NCBI GenBank assembly: GCA_023127905.1
Contig: JAGMEZ010000016.1
Location: forward strand, 1-5,219
Direction: 5' to 3'
Source of the DNA: Caldifarciminota bacterium
GTDB taxonomy: Bacteria; Hydrothermota; E44-bin80
Length of the DNA: 5,219 nt
Positions within the stretch are counted from its first letter, which is position 1; each line of letters begins with the position of its first letter. Below the pieces are notes generated by a model. That model had not been told where the DNA came from. It ran no database searches and saw only the letters and a program-made list of their open reading frames with translations. Shown here in pieces: positions 1 through 5,185 of the stretch. The translations under genes and the position numbers were made by a program.

Positions 1-2
1 TA

Positions 3-131
3 ATTTTGATAAAGCAACAAATTCTTTACAAAATAGAAGATGCAAAATTGTTGCATGATAAATATGAAGAATCTTTTAATCATACTTTATACAAAATATT
101 AAATGACTATCTAAATTATACTTTCTTTTAA
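3..131 (+). CDS. Possible C-terminal tail of a gene running in from the left edge
   Basis: The third forward frame is open from the window edge for 42 codons and ends at TAA 129-131. The translated tail is charged and helical-looking (for example KIEDAKLLHDKYEESF) and ends with the aromatic-rich DYLNYTFF. An open run of this length is moderately unlikely by chance in such AT-rich DNA, and its mix of K, E, D, L and Y resembles protein rather than translated noise. No start is visible and I recognise no family. It could instead be a chance open frame or part of a decayed gene, given the broken gene just downstream. A 6+6 inverted repeat (ATGCAA, 5-base spacer, TTGCAT, 40-56) lies inside it. Confidence 0.35.
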   Translation: MLIKQQILYKIEDAKLLHDKYEESFNHTLYKILNDYLNYTFF

Positions 132-259
132 GAAATTAATTTTTATCTTATGAAGGTTTTTTTAAAAATACTTAACAAATACAAAATATATGATATATTA
201 TATAAATAATAGATTATTATTAAATATACTGTTTAATTATAAATAATATAAATAAAATA
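132..259. other. Very AT-rich non-coding spacer, possible promoter region
   Basis: No open frame worth calling lies here. From about 168 to 259 only a handful of bases are G or C, with many TATA-like strings (for example TATATTATATAAATAATAG near 194). This could hold the promoter of the broken gene that begins at 260. That gene has no Shine-Dalgarno site, so a leaderless start behind an archaeal-style TATA box is one reading. The base composition is too extreme to choose a specific box, so no site is called. Confidence 0.4.
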
Positions 260-474
260 ATGAAAGAGACATCCGAAGAGAGATTTAAACGTGTGGTAAA
301 CAGGAGAACTAATGAAATTTTGAAGAAACTTAGGATTTTGGGCAACTGTCAAACAGACAGGTATATAAGTATACTAAAGAAGATGTGCACAAAATCTTCT
401 TAGCAATTGAACAAGAAGTGAAAAAGGTAAAGGCAAAATTTCATTTTCCAGAGGATGAGGAATTTAAGATTTAG
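260..474 (+). pseudogene. Small (about 71-residue) conserved-type protein, broken by one frameshift
   Basis: ATG 260 opens a frame reading MKETSEERFKRVVNRRTNEI and on through LRILGNC, which then goes out of frame and stops. The next frame over, readable from about 364, continues as YKYTKEDVHKIFLAIEQEVK and on through FHFPEDEEFKI to TAG 472-474. Between the TGT (Cys) at 347-349 and the TAT (Tyr) at 364 there are 14 bases, one short of five codons. Adding one T after TGT gives S-N-R-Q-V, so the joined protein reads GNCSNRQVYKYTKEDV. From memory, short prokaryotic proteins with an ERF..R...LR.LGNCSNR..Y.YT.EDV..IF.AI pattern are common in archaea and some bacteria and have no assigned function. 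The fit of both halves makes a single-base deletion very likely. It may be a true pseudogene or a sequencing error. No ribosome binding site precedes 260. Confidence 0.75.
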
Positions 475-689
475 GTCAGAGGAAGGGATAAGGCTGGGCT
501 TTAGATAAACTACGAATGATAAACTCAATTGTGAGAAATCTATAATGACTAGTGTTAATATGAAATTGTTTAGTAACCATCCCGAACAAATAGATATGCA
601 AAAGAATCAGAAGAAGAGTGGATAACGAAAAAATGAAGAATTATTGGTCTCAAGTACAATGCTTTACAGTTAAACTTAAGGAGATATAA
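475..689. other. Gene-free stretch with short broken open frames
   Basis: No intact gene is seen on either strand. Short open pieces exist (for example 509-625 forward, 38 codons to TAA, and 637-693 forward, ending in the TGA that overlaps the ATG at 690), but none has a good start signal or a family resemblance. An exact TATAAT occurs at 541-546, without a -35 partner at normal spacing. A weak TTTACA at 664-669 with TAAATG 17 bases on is another poor promoter candidate for the ATPase gene. The stretch looks like decayed coding DNA that now serves as the ATPase upstream region. Confidence 0.5.
678..683 (+). promoter_or_regulatory. Strong ribosome binding site for the mini-ORF at 690
   Basis: AAGGAG sits six bases before ATG 690. 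It is a better match and better spaced than the site before the ATPase ATG at 754 (GGGAGG, four bases away). It suggests that ribosomes load at 690 first. It could also serve the GTG at 694 (ten bases away), which is in frame with the ATPase. Confidence 0.55.
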
Positions 690-776
690 ATGAGTGTTTT
701 TTCTATGGTTAGTAAGTTGGAAATTTACAAAAGCTACCAGAAAGGGAGGAACAATGGCATCAAAACCAAAAATTAA
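690..776 (+). CDS. 28-codon mini-ORF overlapping the ATPase start (possible leader peptide)
   Basis: ATG 690 follows AAGGAG at ideal spacing and the frame stops at TAA 774-776. The peptide begins MSVFSMVSKLEIYKSYQKGR and is basic. It overlaps the first 23 bases of the ATPase gene in a different frame, so ribosomes finishing it would stop just past the ATPase ATG (754) and its GGGAGG site. That arrangement suits translational coupling or a regulatory leader peptide. I see no attenuator hairpin and no run of a single amino acid. Alternatives are that the site belongs to GTG 694, which would add 20 residues to the ATPase, or that this is the remnant of an older gene start. Confidence 0.35.
   Translation: MSVFSMVSKLEIYKSYQKGRNNGIKTKN
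744..749 (+). promoter_or_regulatory. Ribosome binding site supporting the ATPase start at 754
   Basis: GGGAGG ends four bases before ATG 754. The spacing is slightly short but the match to anti-Shine-Dalgarno is good. It favours 754 over the upstream in-frame GTG 694, whose extra residues (FFLWLVSWKFTK) look like translated non-coding DNA and not an ATPase N terminus. Confidence 0.6.
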
Positions 777-2484
777 AATCTCCTACGATGAGAATGTACA
801 AATATCCTTAGGGGAAAGAAAATATTCTTCCTATATGGAAGCGTTAAATGAAACTGTTCGAAATTCTTTGGATAATAAAGCTTGTAGGATCGAGATAAAT
901 GTTTCCAACGAGAAAATTACAATCGAAGATGATGGTACTGGTATGGACGAAAACAGCTTCAATAACGATTATTTCCGAATAGGGAAGTTAAATATAGACC
1001 CATCAAAAGGAGGGTTATTTGGAATCGGTTGTCTAGGACATAGAGCATTATCGAATAAAACAGAATTGACTAGTCATGTGCTTGGTAAGAATAGGGGTAT
1101 TCGAATTGTTGTTGATTGGGATAAGAAAAAAATAGTCGATACTGGCTGGATACAATCGCTAAAGGAACAGCATGGCACTCGAATAACACTTACTAATTTG
1201 AAATACCAGCCTGGAAAACCTTTAGAATTGAGAAAATACTTTGAAAGGAAATATTTCCCAATTTTTATAAACCCCAGTTCTAGGTTGACTATTATTGTAA
1301 ATGGACCCAAATGTAGAGTTATAGAACCTGACTACGAAAATAAATATGAGTTTGACAGCACTAAAGACTTCGTACTTGGAAACAAGAAAGTACCTGCTGT
1401 TACAAATGCTAACTTTGGAAGAGTATACGGCACATTTTATATAGTAGATCCAAACAAAGATAATACTACTTATGTTTACGATCGTATGGGATCGCAACTT
1501 AATATTTACTCACAGAAAGATTGGCTGCGAATACGAAGTTTAACATCAGGGGTAGCCTTTCAATCACGCTTATTAGGGATAATAAATACTAAGACAGAAG
1601 AAGTTATAGACAAAAATCTCCCTGAAGGCAAATACCTTCTTATAAAAAGCTCACGAGACGGATTTTTTGAAGGAGTTTTTTCTTTTAAGGAACTCGTTGA
1701 ATATTTAATCGGAAAACCTGAAAAGAGATTAAAACTTCCCCATGGAGGAATTTTACGTTTGATTCACACTTGTTGGCTAGAAGAATATACTGGTAGGGAA
1801 GACCCTAAATTCAGGAGAGTTTCAGACGAGGAGATAAAAAATATTGTGCCAGTATTAAGTGAACTATTGAAAGATGAAGAAACAATTTGGAAAACAGTTT
1901 CAGATGGCGAAGAAAAGGAAAAAGTTAGAAAGAGAGAAAGAGGGGATAGAACGAAAAAGCCAACTCCAAAACCCAAACACAAAAGATTACAGTGTCCAAA
2001 ATGCAAAGCTTTTAACTATATAACTATTGTTGAATATAAAATCTACGTTGATAATCCAAATCCTGAAGCGAAGCGAAAGATGAGTAGAAACTGGCCTTGT
2101 AAAATATGTGGATACTATCTGAATCCTGATACAGATCTTCATAAAATAAAGTCTTCGCCTAAGAAACCAGGTACTGTTGTTGCAAAAGTTAAAATAGGTA
2201 AAGGAACATGGGTAGATGTGCAACATGAAGGACTTGGTGAAATGGGAGACCTAGGGACTTGTGATATCTCTGATGAGTTCCTTAAGATTAATGATCAACA
2301 TGCTTTTTATCTCCAAGCTTACAAATTAGGCACTAAGATGCTTGATCAGCACATGATAATTTCTGCTTTATACGCAATAGCTCAAGCAAAAAAACTAGAA
2401 TTAGGAGTAGATTTTGAGACTGAGTTTAATAGAATGTGTGCGAATGCTCATCGCCTACTCAAAACAAAACGAAAGCGAAAATAA
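754..2484 (+). CDS. GHKL (Hsp90/MORC/MutL-like) ATPase with C-terminal zinc ribbon, 576 residues
   Basis: The N-terminal domain shows the Bergerat ATP-binding motifs in order. Motif I is E33-TVR-N37-SL-D40 (general base Glu, Mg-binding Asn). Motif II is D59-D-G-T-G63. Motif III is G87-L-F-G-I-G92, close to the Hsp90/MORC form. A later HGTRITLTNL segment fits the fourth motif. The following domain (roughly 170-340) looks like the S5-type transducer of this superfamily and contains SSRDGF at 299-304. A very basic linker (about 390-413, K/R/P-rich) leads to two CxxC pairs, C414/C417 and C449/C452, which form a likely zinc ribbon. After a short beta-like part comes a predicted helical tail (about 507-565) ending in KTKRKRK. 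Proteins of this class use ATP-driven dimerisation as a clamp on DNA or protein. The basic linker and zinc ribbon suggest nucleic-acid contact. There is no signal peptide or membrane segment, so it should be cytoplasmic, and no histidine-kinase H-box is present. It is first in a three-gene plus-strand cluster. The exact family is not recognised. Confidence 0.85.
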   Translation: MASKPKIKISYDENVQISLGERKYSSYMEALNETVRNSLDNKACRIEINVSNEKITIEDDGTGMDENSFNNDYFRIGKLNIDPSKGGLFGIGCLGHRALSNKTELTSHVLGKNRGIRIVVDWDKKKIVDTGWIQSLKEQHGTRITLTNLKYQPGKPLELRKYFERKYFPIFINPSSRLTIIVNGPKCRVIEPDYENKYEFDSTKDFVLGNKKVPAVTNANFGRVYGTFYIVDPNKDNTTYVYDRMGSQLNIYSQKDWLRIRSLTSGVAFQSRLLGIINTKTEEVIDKNLPEGKYLLIKSSRDGFFEGVFSFKELVEYLIGKPEKRLKLPHGGILRLIHTCWLEEYTGREDPKFRRVSDEEIKNIVPVLSELLKDEETIWKTVSDGEEKEKVRKRERGDRTKKPTPKPKHKRLQCPKCKAFNYITIVEYKIYVDNPNPEAKRKMSRNWPCKICGYYLNPDTDLHKIKSSPKKPGTVVAKVKIGKGTWVDVQHEGLGEMGDLGTCDISDEFLKINDQHAFYLQAYKLGTKMLDQHMIISALYAIAQAKKLELGVDFETEFNRMCANAHRLLKTKRKRK

Positions 2485-2504
2485 AATAATGTAGAAGAGC
2501 AGAA

Positions 2505-2545
2505 TTATCTCATCATCCAACCATAAGGAACTAAAGGATGGATAA
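2505..2545 (+). promoter_or_regulatory. Possible hairpin covering the ribosome binding site of the 76-residue gene
   Basis: TTATC (2505-2509) and CATCC (2514-2518) together complement GGATGGATAA (2536-2545), giving ten pairs with a four-base bulge and a 17-base loop. The right arm contains the GGA of AAAGGA (2533-2538), the only Shine-Dalgarno-like site for ATG 2551, which is also far away (12 bases). Folding would mask it, so translation may depend on ribosomes coming from the ATPase gene or on a bound factor. The stem is AT-rich and may be chance. Confidence 0.3.
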
Positions 2546-2550
2546 AAATA

Positions 2551-2781
2551 ATGCTTAATCGTAAAGTTGTAAAAGAGTTTCTGCAAGAGAAGTTAGAAGA
2601 TCTCGAAATCCCAAAGGATATTTCATTTGATCAGTTGGTGGAGACTTTCTGCAAATATACTGAGGATGATTACTATGAATGGCTTAAGGATAACTATAAG
2701 AGTTTCTTCTACTCATTGCCAAAGAATAACCCTGATTGGGATTGGATTAGAGGAAGAATCGAAAACTATTCGAAAGATTAG
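2551..2781 (+). CDS. Small acidic, aromatic-rich protein of unknown function, 76 residues
   Basis: I do not recognise this protein. It has 17 acidic against 12 basic residues and about 14 aromatic ones, including the clusters EDDYYEW and DWDWIRGR. The first 30 residues look like a charged amphipathic helix (VVKEFLQEKLEDLE). There is no membrane segment, no signal peptide and only one cysteine (in FCKY), so no metal site is evident. The start ATG 2551 has a poorly spaced AAAGGA twelve bases upstream inside a possible hairpin. The gene follows the ATPase gene by 66 bases with no terminator between, so co-transcription is likely. A small acidic partner, regulator or antitoxin-like protein of the ATPase is conceivable but is inference from position only. 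Another overlapping frame (2627-2851) lacks a start site and looks like a shadow. Confidence 0.65.
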   Translation: MLNRKVVKEFLQEKLEDLEIPKDISFDQLVETFCKYTEDDYYEWLKDNYKSFFYSLPKNNPDWDWIRGRIENYSKD

Positions 2782-2798
2782 GTTATGTAAGTTTTTTT
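2766..2798 (+). terminator. Weak terminator candidate at the end of the 76-residue gene
   Basis: CTATTC (2766-2771) and GATTAG (2776-2781) pair around a GAAA tetraloop with one T-T mismatch. A run of seven T follows at 2792-2798. The stem overlaps the stop codon, is short, and is separated from the T run by ten bases, so strong termination is unlikely. It may only pause or partly separate this gene from the membrane-protein gene. Confidence 0.2.
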
Positions 2799-2803
2799 AT
2801 AAA
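2796..2803 (+). promoter_or_regulatory. TATA-like box before the tandem octamers
   Basis: TTTATAAA overlaps the first base pairs of the AATTTCNN array and would suit an archaeal promoter firing into the membrane-protein gene. If the host is a bacterium, TATACT at 2839-2844 is the better -10 candidate, though I find no matching -35 at normal spacing. Either way the gap is the likely place for a promoter of its own. Confidence 0.25.
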
Positions 2804-2833
2804 TTTCCCAATTTCGTAATTTCTAAATTTCGA
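2802..2833 (+). repeat. Four tandem AATTTCNN octamers (operator-like array)
   Basis: AATTTC starts at 2802, 2810, 2818 and 2826, always followed by two variable bases (CC, GT, TA, GA). A fifth partial copy, ATTTC, begins at 2833. The strict eight-base period in the 94-base gap before the membrane-protein gene resembles an array of binding sites for a regulator. I saw no second array elsewhere in the window. AT-rich DNA readily makes AATT strings, but a conserved C at a fixed phase four times over is less easily explained by composition. Confidence 0.55.
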
Positions 2834-2863
2834 TTTCTTATACTATGTTAAAATATAAATAAA

Positions 2864-2870
2864 AAGGAGG
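2864..2870 (+). promoter_or_regulatory. Strong ribosome binding site of the membrane-protein gene
   Basis: AAGGAGG ends five bases before ATG 2876, a near-ideal Shine-Dalgarno. It contrasts with the poor site of the preceding 76-residue gene and suggests the membrane protein is translated independently and well. Confidence 0.75.
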
Positions 2871-2875
2871 AGTAC

Positions 2876-3373
2876 ATGGCTAAACCTTATAAACATGCAG
2901 CTCTAATTTGCATTGTCGTGACTATTCTTGCAGCGATTGGCATTATTATTGGTCTTTTGACATTGAAACCTATTGTGACCATTCTCTTTTTGTTGCCAGC
3001 AGTCATCTATGAGGTTTACAGAACCGAAGGAAAGTCAACAAAATTGGCAGTCTGGGTTTTGCTCATTGTATTTATAGTTGAAATTATCTTAGTTTCTGCA
3101 AATATCAGTTTTAATTTAGCAACATTCTTTGGGGAAACTGAGAAGTGGGTTGCTGGTCATAGAGTACCTTTGGGCGACATTAAAGTTGTTGGTCCTGTAA
3201 TTATGGCAATACTCTCAATAATACTCTTTGTGAGAACTCGTGGACGTTACACTAAATGGCTGGCAGTAATAATTTTCATTACCTGTTTTGCAATTGTTTA
3301 TACACTGGATCCAACAGTATTCAGTAGGTTAGTACGTATTGGTGTCCATGAGGGACTGGAGAAAATACATTAA
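2876..3373 (+). CDS. Five-pass integral membrane protein of unknown function, 165 residues
   Basis: Hydrophobic segments lie at about residues 8-30, 32-48, 56-76, 103-119 and 126-144. Positive charges cluster in the N terminus (K3, K6), the second loop (R49, K53, K56) and the fourth (R120, R122, R124, K127). By the positive-inside rule this gives N terminus in, C terminus out, with a 26-residue outer loop (about 77-102, with ETEKW and GHRVPLGD) and a 20-residue outer tail ending HEGLEKIH. There is no obvious enzyme motif, signal-peptidase site or metal-binding cluster, and I do not recognise the family. The start is secure because of the AAGGAGG at 2864-2870. It lies 94 bases after the acidic-protein gene, behind the tandem octamer array, so it may have its own regulated promoter. 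It could be a membrane partner of the upstream ATPase or an unrelated small membrane protein. Roles such as pore, anchor or sensor cannot be told apart. Confidence 0.75.
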   Translation: MAKPYKHAALICIVVTILAAIGIIIGLLTLKPIVTILFLLPAVIYEVYRTEGKSTKLAVWVLLIVFIVEIILVSANISFNLATFFGETEKWVAGHRVPLGDIKVVGPVIMAILSIILFVRTRGRYTKWLAVIIFITCFAIVYTLDPTVFSRLVRIGVHEGLEKIH

Positions 3374-3566
3374 ATATGGAGTGCAACGCAAGTAGGAACG
3401 GCAAATAGCCAATTGGGGACGGTGCTTGACAGGTTGTTACGGAACAAGCCTTCAAAGACAGTTTTATAGATAGAATATTCTAAATCTCGCATTTAAAAAG
3501 AAGATTCGGCTAAAATCAATCTTTATAATTAACCTATTTTGATTATTACAAATTCATTCATATTTT
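3374..3566. other. Non-coding gap between the membrane-protein gene and the IS, with a GC-rich stretch
   Basis: No gene is seen. Bases 3378-3451 are about half G+C, well above the AT-rich flanks. They contain a perfect TTGTT-ACGG-AACAA hairpin (3434-3447) and an alternative GCTTG/CAAGC pairing (3424-3428 with 3445-3449) that uses some of the same bases, plus a small GGC/GCC pair. In an AT-rich genome such a stretch may mark a structured RNA, the end of another mobile element, or a transferred fragment. The string TTGGGGACGGTGCTTGAC (3413-3430) faintly recalls GGGGACGGT repeats I associate with REP/IS200-like elements in clostridia. That is from memory only. Confidence 0.4.
3486..3523 (-). terminator. 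Weak terminator candidate downstream of the transposase
   Basis: Read on the minus strand, AAGATT (3523-3518) and AATCTT (3506-3501) form a six-pair stem with an 11-base loop, followed by C and TTTTT (3499-3495). The stem has only one G-C pair, so efficiency would be low. It lies about 50 bases beyond the transposase stop and, if real, outside the IS end proposed here. Confidence 0.25.
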
Positions 3567-3580
3567 CTCTCTAAACAGGA
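3567..3580 (+). repeat. Candidate left terminal inverted repeat of the IS
   Basis: CTCTCTAAACAGGA reads inward. It matches the inverted right copy, CTCTTAATACAGGA, at 11 of 14 bases, including CTCT and ACAGGA. It overlaps the transposase stop codon (3573-3571). The match may partly be chance. Confidence 0.35.
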
Positions 3581-5133
3581 CTTAATTGCGGGAACTTCGC
3601 AGTTATTGAGATCGCTTCACTTGCAGAAGTTGCTTTCTTTTTAACTGATTTCCCTATTTTTTGTAGATTATGTCCAATACACATTAAATTAAATTCTCCT
3701 CCTACTTTTTCTTTTCCTCTCAGGAGAAATTGTCTGTACCCTAAATTGAATTTTATATTCCCAAATGGAGGTTCTGCTGTATGCATCCGTTTCTTATAAG
3801 ATTCCCAATTTTCTTGCTTCAACATCTTCTCTCTGTTTCTCTCCACTATCTCCTCTCCAACTCGCCTGTATATCTCCCTATATCTCCCTCTGGTACACTC
3901 ACCTTGATATTTACATCCATCACAGCCATAGCATTTATAAACTCTCATATCCTTGCCCCTCTTCTTCCTTGATTTGAAAAATTCTAATATCTTTCCATTA
4001 GGGCATATATATACATCCCTCTCCTTATCGTACTTGAAATTTATCTTATCAAACTTATATTTCTCATTATATACCTTTTTCTTATTAGCATCATCTATTA
4101 AATACTTTCCTAACTCTCCATCCTTCTCTTTTTTCTCTAAATACTCAAGATTATCTTGAGTATGATACCCTGAATCCCCCTTTATTTCCTTTATTTCTCC
4201 ATCAACATTATTCTGTGTCTGTTCCGTTAATGGTATTAATTGATTACAGTCAGCTGCATTTGTGGAAATATCATTCGCAACAATAAATTGTTCCTCTTCA
4301 TCTACTGATATCTGGGCATTATAATTGGTCTTTATAACTCCTTGCCTCTCTTTCATATATTTTGCATCTCTATCTGTCAGGTTTATTTTCATATTCGAGA
4401 TCTTTTTCTTTTCCATTGCGTTTAAACTGCCCTTCTCTCCTATTATCTCTTTTTGTATCATGGCTTTTTCTTCTTTCAATACTTCAATCGCTTCCTTTAT
4501 CTTTTTCTTCCTGGTTTCCAATTTACCCAATTCCTTCGGTAATTCATCCCCTCGTTTATCTCCATATTCCTCGTCTTCCTTTCTGTCAATTGTCTCCGCT
4601 TCCTCTAAAATATCATCTATCTCTTTATCTATTTCTTCTAATAATTTCTTTAATCCTTTTTCATCTTTTGACTTCTTACTCGCTGCATTTGCTCTTATTT
4701 TTGTCCCATCAATGGATACCTTGATATTACCTATCTTCACCAAACCTAATTCAATTCCTATTCTTACTATATCTTTGAACAATTGTTTTATATTGTCTAA
4801 TTGCTTCCTACGAAATTCGCTTATGGTCTTATAAGAAGGTGTTGTTTTGGCTGCTAAGTACATAAAATCCACTCTTTCCTCGCAGGCTATGGCTATCTTC
4901 CTTGAACTCCTGATCCCTATTGAATAACTATAAAATAGTATGGATAATAATATAGTAGGACTATATGCATGCTGACCTTCCTCACTGTAATCTTTTTCTA
5001 TTTTACTTAAATCTAGCATCTGCACTATCTCTAAAACTAACTTTGCAAGATGATTTTTCGAAAGATATTCTACAATAGAAGGCGGAAACAACATTCTTTG
5101 TCTTCTACTAATGCCTTGTTTGAATTTTAACAC
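3571..5133 (-). CDS. IS1182-family DDE transposase, 520 residues
   Basis: This enzyme cuts and rejoins the ends of its own element through a two-metal RNase H-like active site. The N-terminal part (about 1-110, with LFPPSIVEYL, YSPTILLSILFYSYSIGIRS and TPSYKTISEFRR) matches the InsH-type N-terminal domain of the IS5/IS1182 group. The catalytic triad is visible: D142 in VSIDGTKIRANA, D320 in KGDSGYHTQDN and E480 in RGKEKVGGEFNL. A strongly charged coiled-coil-like insert runs from about 155 to 230. A cysteine cluster (C377, C401, C404, C407, C413) sits between the second and third acidic residues, as is usual in this family. The C-terminal MHTAEPPFGNIKFNLGYRQF then E....N pattern is typical. 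Start: GTG at 5133-5131 with GGAGG five bases upstream (minus-strand 5143-5139). No frameshift or stop breaks it, so it may be active. The hydrophobic forward-strand frames over it are shadows. Confidence 0.92.
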   Translation of the reverse strand: MLKFKQGISRRQRMLFPPSIVEYLSKNHLAKLVLEIVQMLDLSKIEKDYSEEGQHAYSPTILLSILFYSYSIGIRSSRKIAIACEERVDFMYLAAKTTPSYKTISEFRRKQLDNIKQLFKDIVRIGIELGLVKIGNIKVSIDGTKIRANAASKKSKDEKGLKKLLEEIDKEIDDILEEAETIDRKEDEEYGDKRGDELPKELGKLETRKKKIKEAIEVLKEEKAMIQKEIIGEKGSLNAMEKKKISNMKINLTDRDAKYMKERQGVIKTNYNAQISVDEEEQFIVANDISTNAADCNQLIPLTEQTQNNVDGEIKEIKGDSGYHTQDNLEYLEKKEKDGELGKYLIDDANKKKVYNEKYKFDKINFKYDKERDVYICPNGKILEFFKSRKKRGKDMRVYKCYGCDGCKYQGECTRGRYREIYRRVGEEIVERNREKMLKQENWESYKKRMHTAEPPFGNIKFNLGYRQFLLRGKEKVGGEFNLMCIGHNLQKIGKSVKKKATSASEAISITAKFPQLSPV

Positions 5134-5138
5134 TTTCC

Positions 5139-5143
5139 CCTCC
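5139..5143 (-). promoter_or_regulatory. Ribosome binding site of the transposase, deciding a GTG start
   Basis: On the minus strand GGAGG, within AAAAGGAGGGG, lies five bases before GTG 5133-5131. It supports this non-ATG start and the full 520-residue length. Confidence 0.7.
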
Positions 5144-5158
5144 TTTTCTTAAAAAATA

Positions 5159-5172
5159 TCCTGTATTAAGAG
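5159..5172 (-). repeat. Candidate right terminal inverted repeat of the IS
   Basis: The plus strand reads TCCTGTATTAAGAG. Its reverse complement, CTCTTAATACAGGA, matches the left copy at 11 of 14 bases. It lies between the transposase start and the window edge, as an IS end should. Confidence 0.35.
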
Positions 5173-5185
5173 CTTATCAATATAC

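Larger units (their letters stand above)
3567..5172 (-). mobile_element. Insertion sequence of the IS1182 type, about 1.6 kb, apparently complete
   Basis: It contains one full-length transposase gene on the minus strand. The boundaries are set from a 14-base imperfect inverted repeat (11 of 14 matching) that would place the left end over the transposase stop codon and the right end 26-39 bases upstream of its GTG start. A length of 1.6 kb is in the usual range for this family. No target-site duplication is visible next to these ends (TTTT on the left, CTTA on the right), so the ends are provisional. A second 10-of-14 pairing (3475-3488 with 5170-5183) would give slightly larger limits. The element lies downstream of, and convergent with, the three-gene cluster. 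Confidence 0.55.

Noticed and set aside
40..56. ATGCAA-AATTG-TTGCAT inverted repeat
   Set aside because: It lies inside the possible gene tail, has no T run after it and is short. It is probably incidental.
541..546. Exact TATAAT upstream of the ATPase
   Set aside because: No -35 element at 16-18 bases and no extended -10. In DNA this AT-rich an isolated hexamer is expected by chance.
694..753. GTG 694 as the start of the ATPase, adding 20 residues
   Set aside because: The added residues look like translated non-coding DNA, and ATG 754 has its own GGGAGG site and begins a plausible N terminus. It is kept only as an alternative because AAGGAG lies ten bases before it.
1074..2226. Four minus-strand frames of 78-91 codons over the ATPase gene
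   Set aside because: They are antisense shadows of a gene with clear family motifs. None has a ribosome site or a recognisable product.
2627..2851. 74-codon forward frame overlapping the 76-residue gene
   Set aside because: It overlaps the better candidate in another frame and has no Shine-Dalgarno. Its last part translates the AT-rich intergenic repeat region.
4325..4834. 169-codon forward-strand frame with hydrophobic, serine-rich product
   Set aside because: It lies wholly opposite the well-supported transposase. Its F/S/I-rich composition is the expected antisense image of a K/E-rich coiled-coil region, and no start signal is seen.
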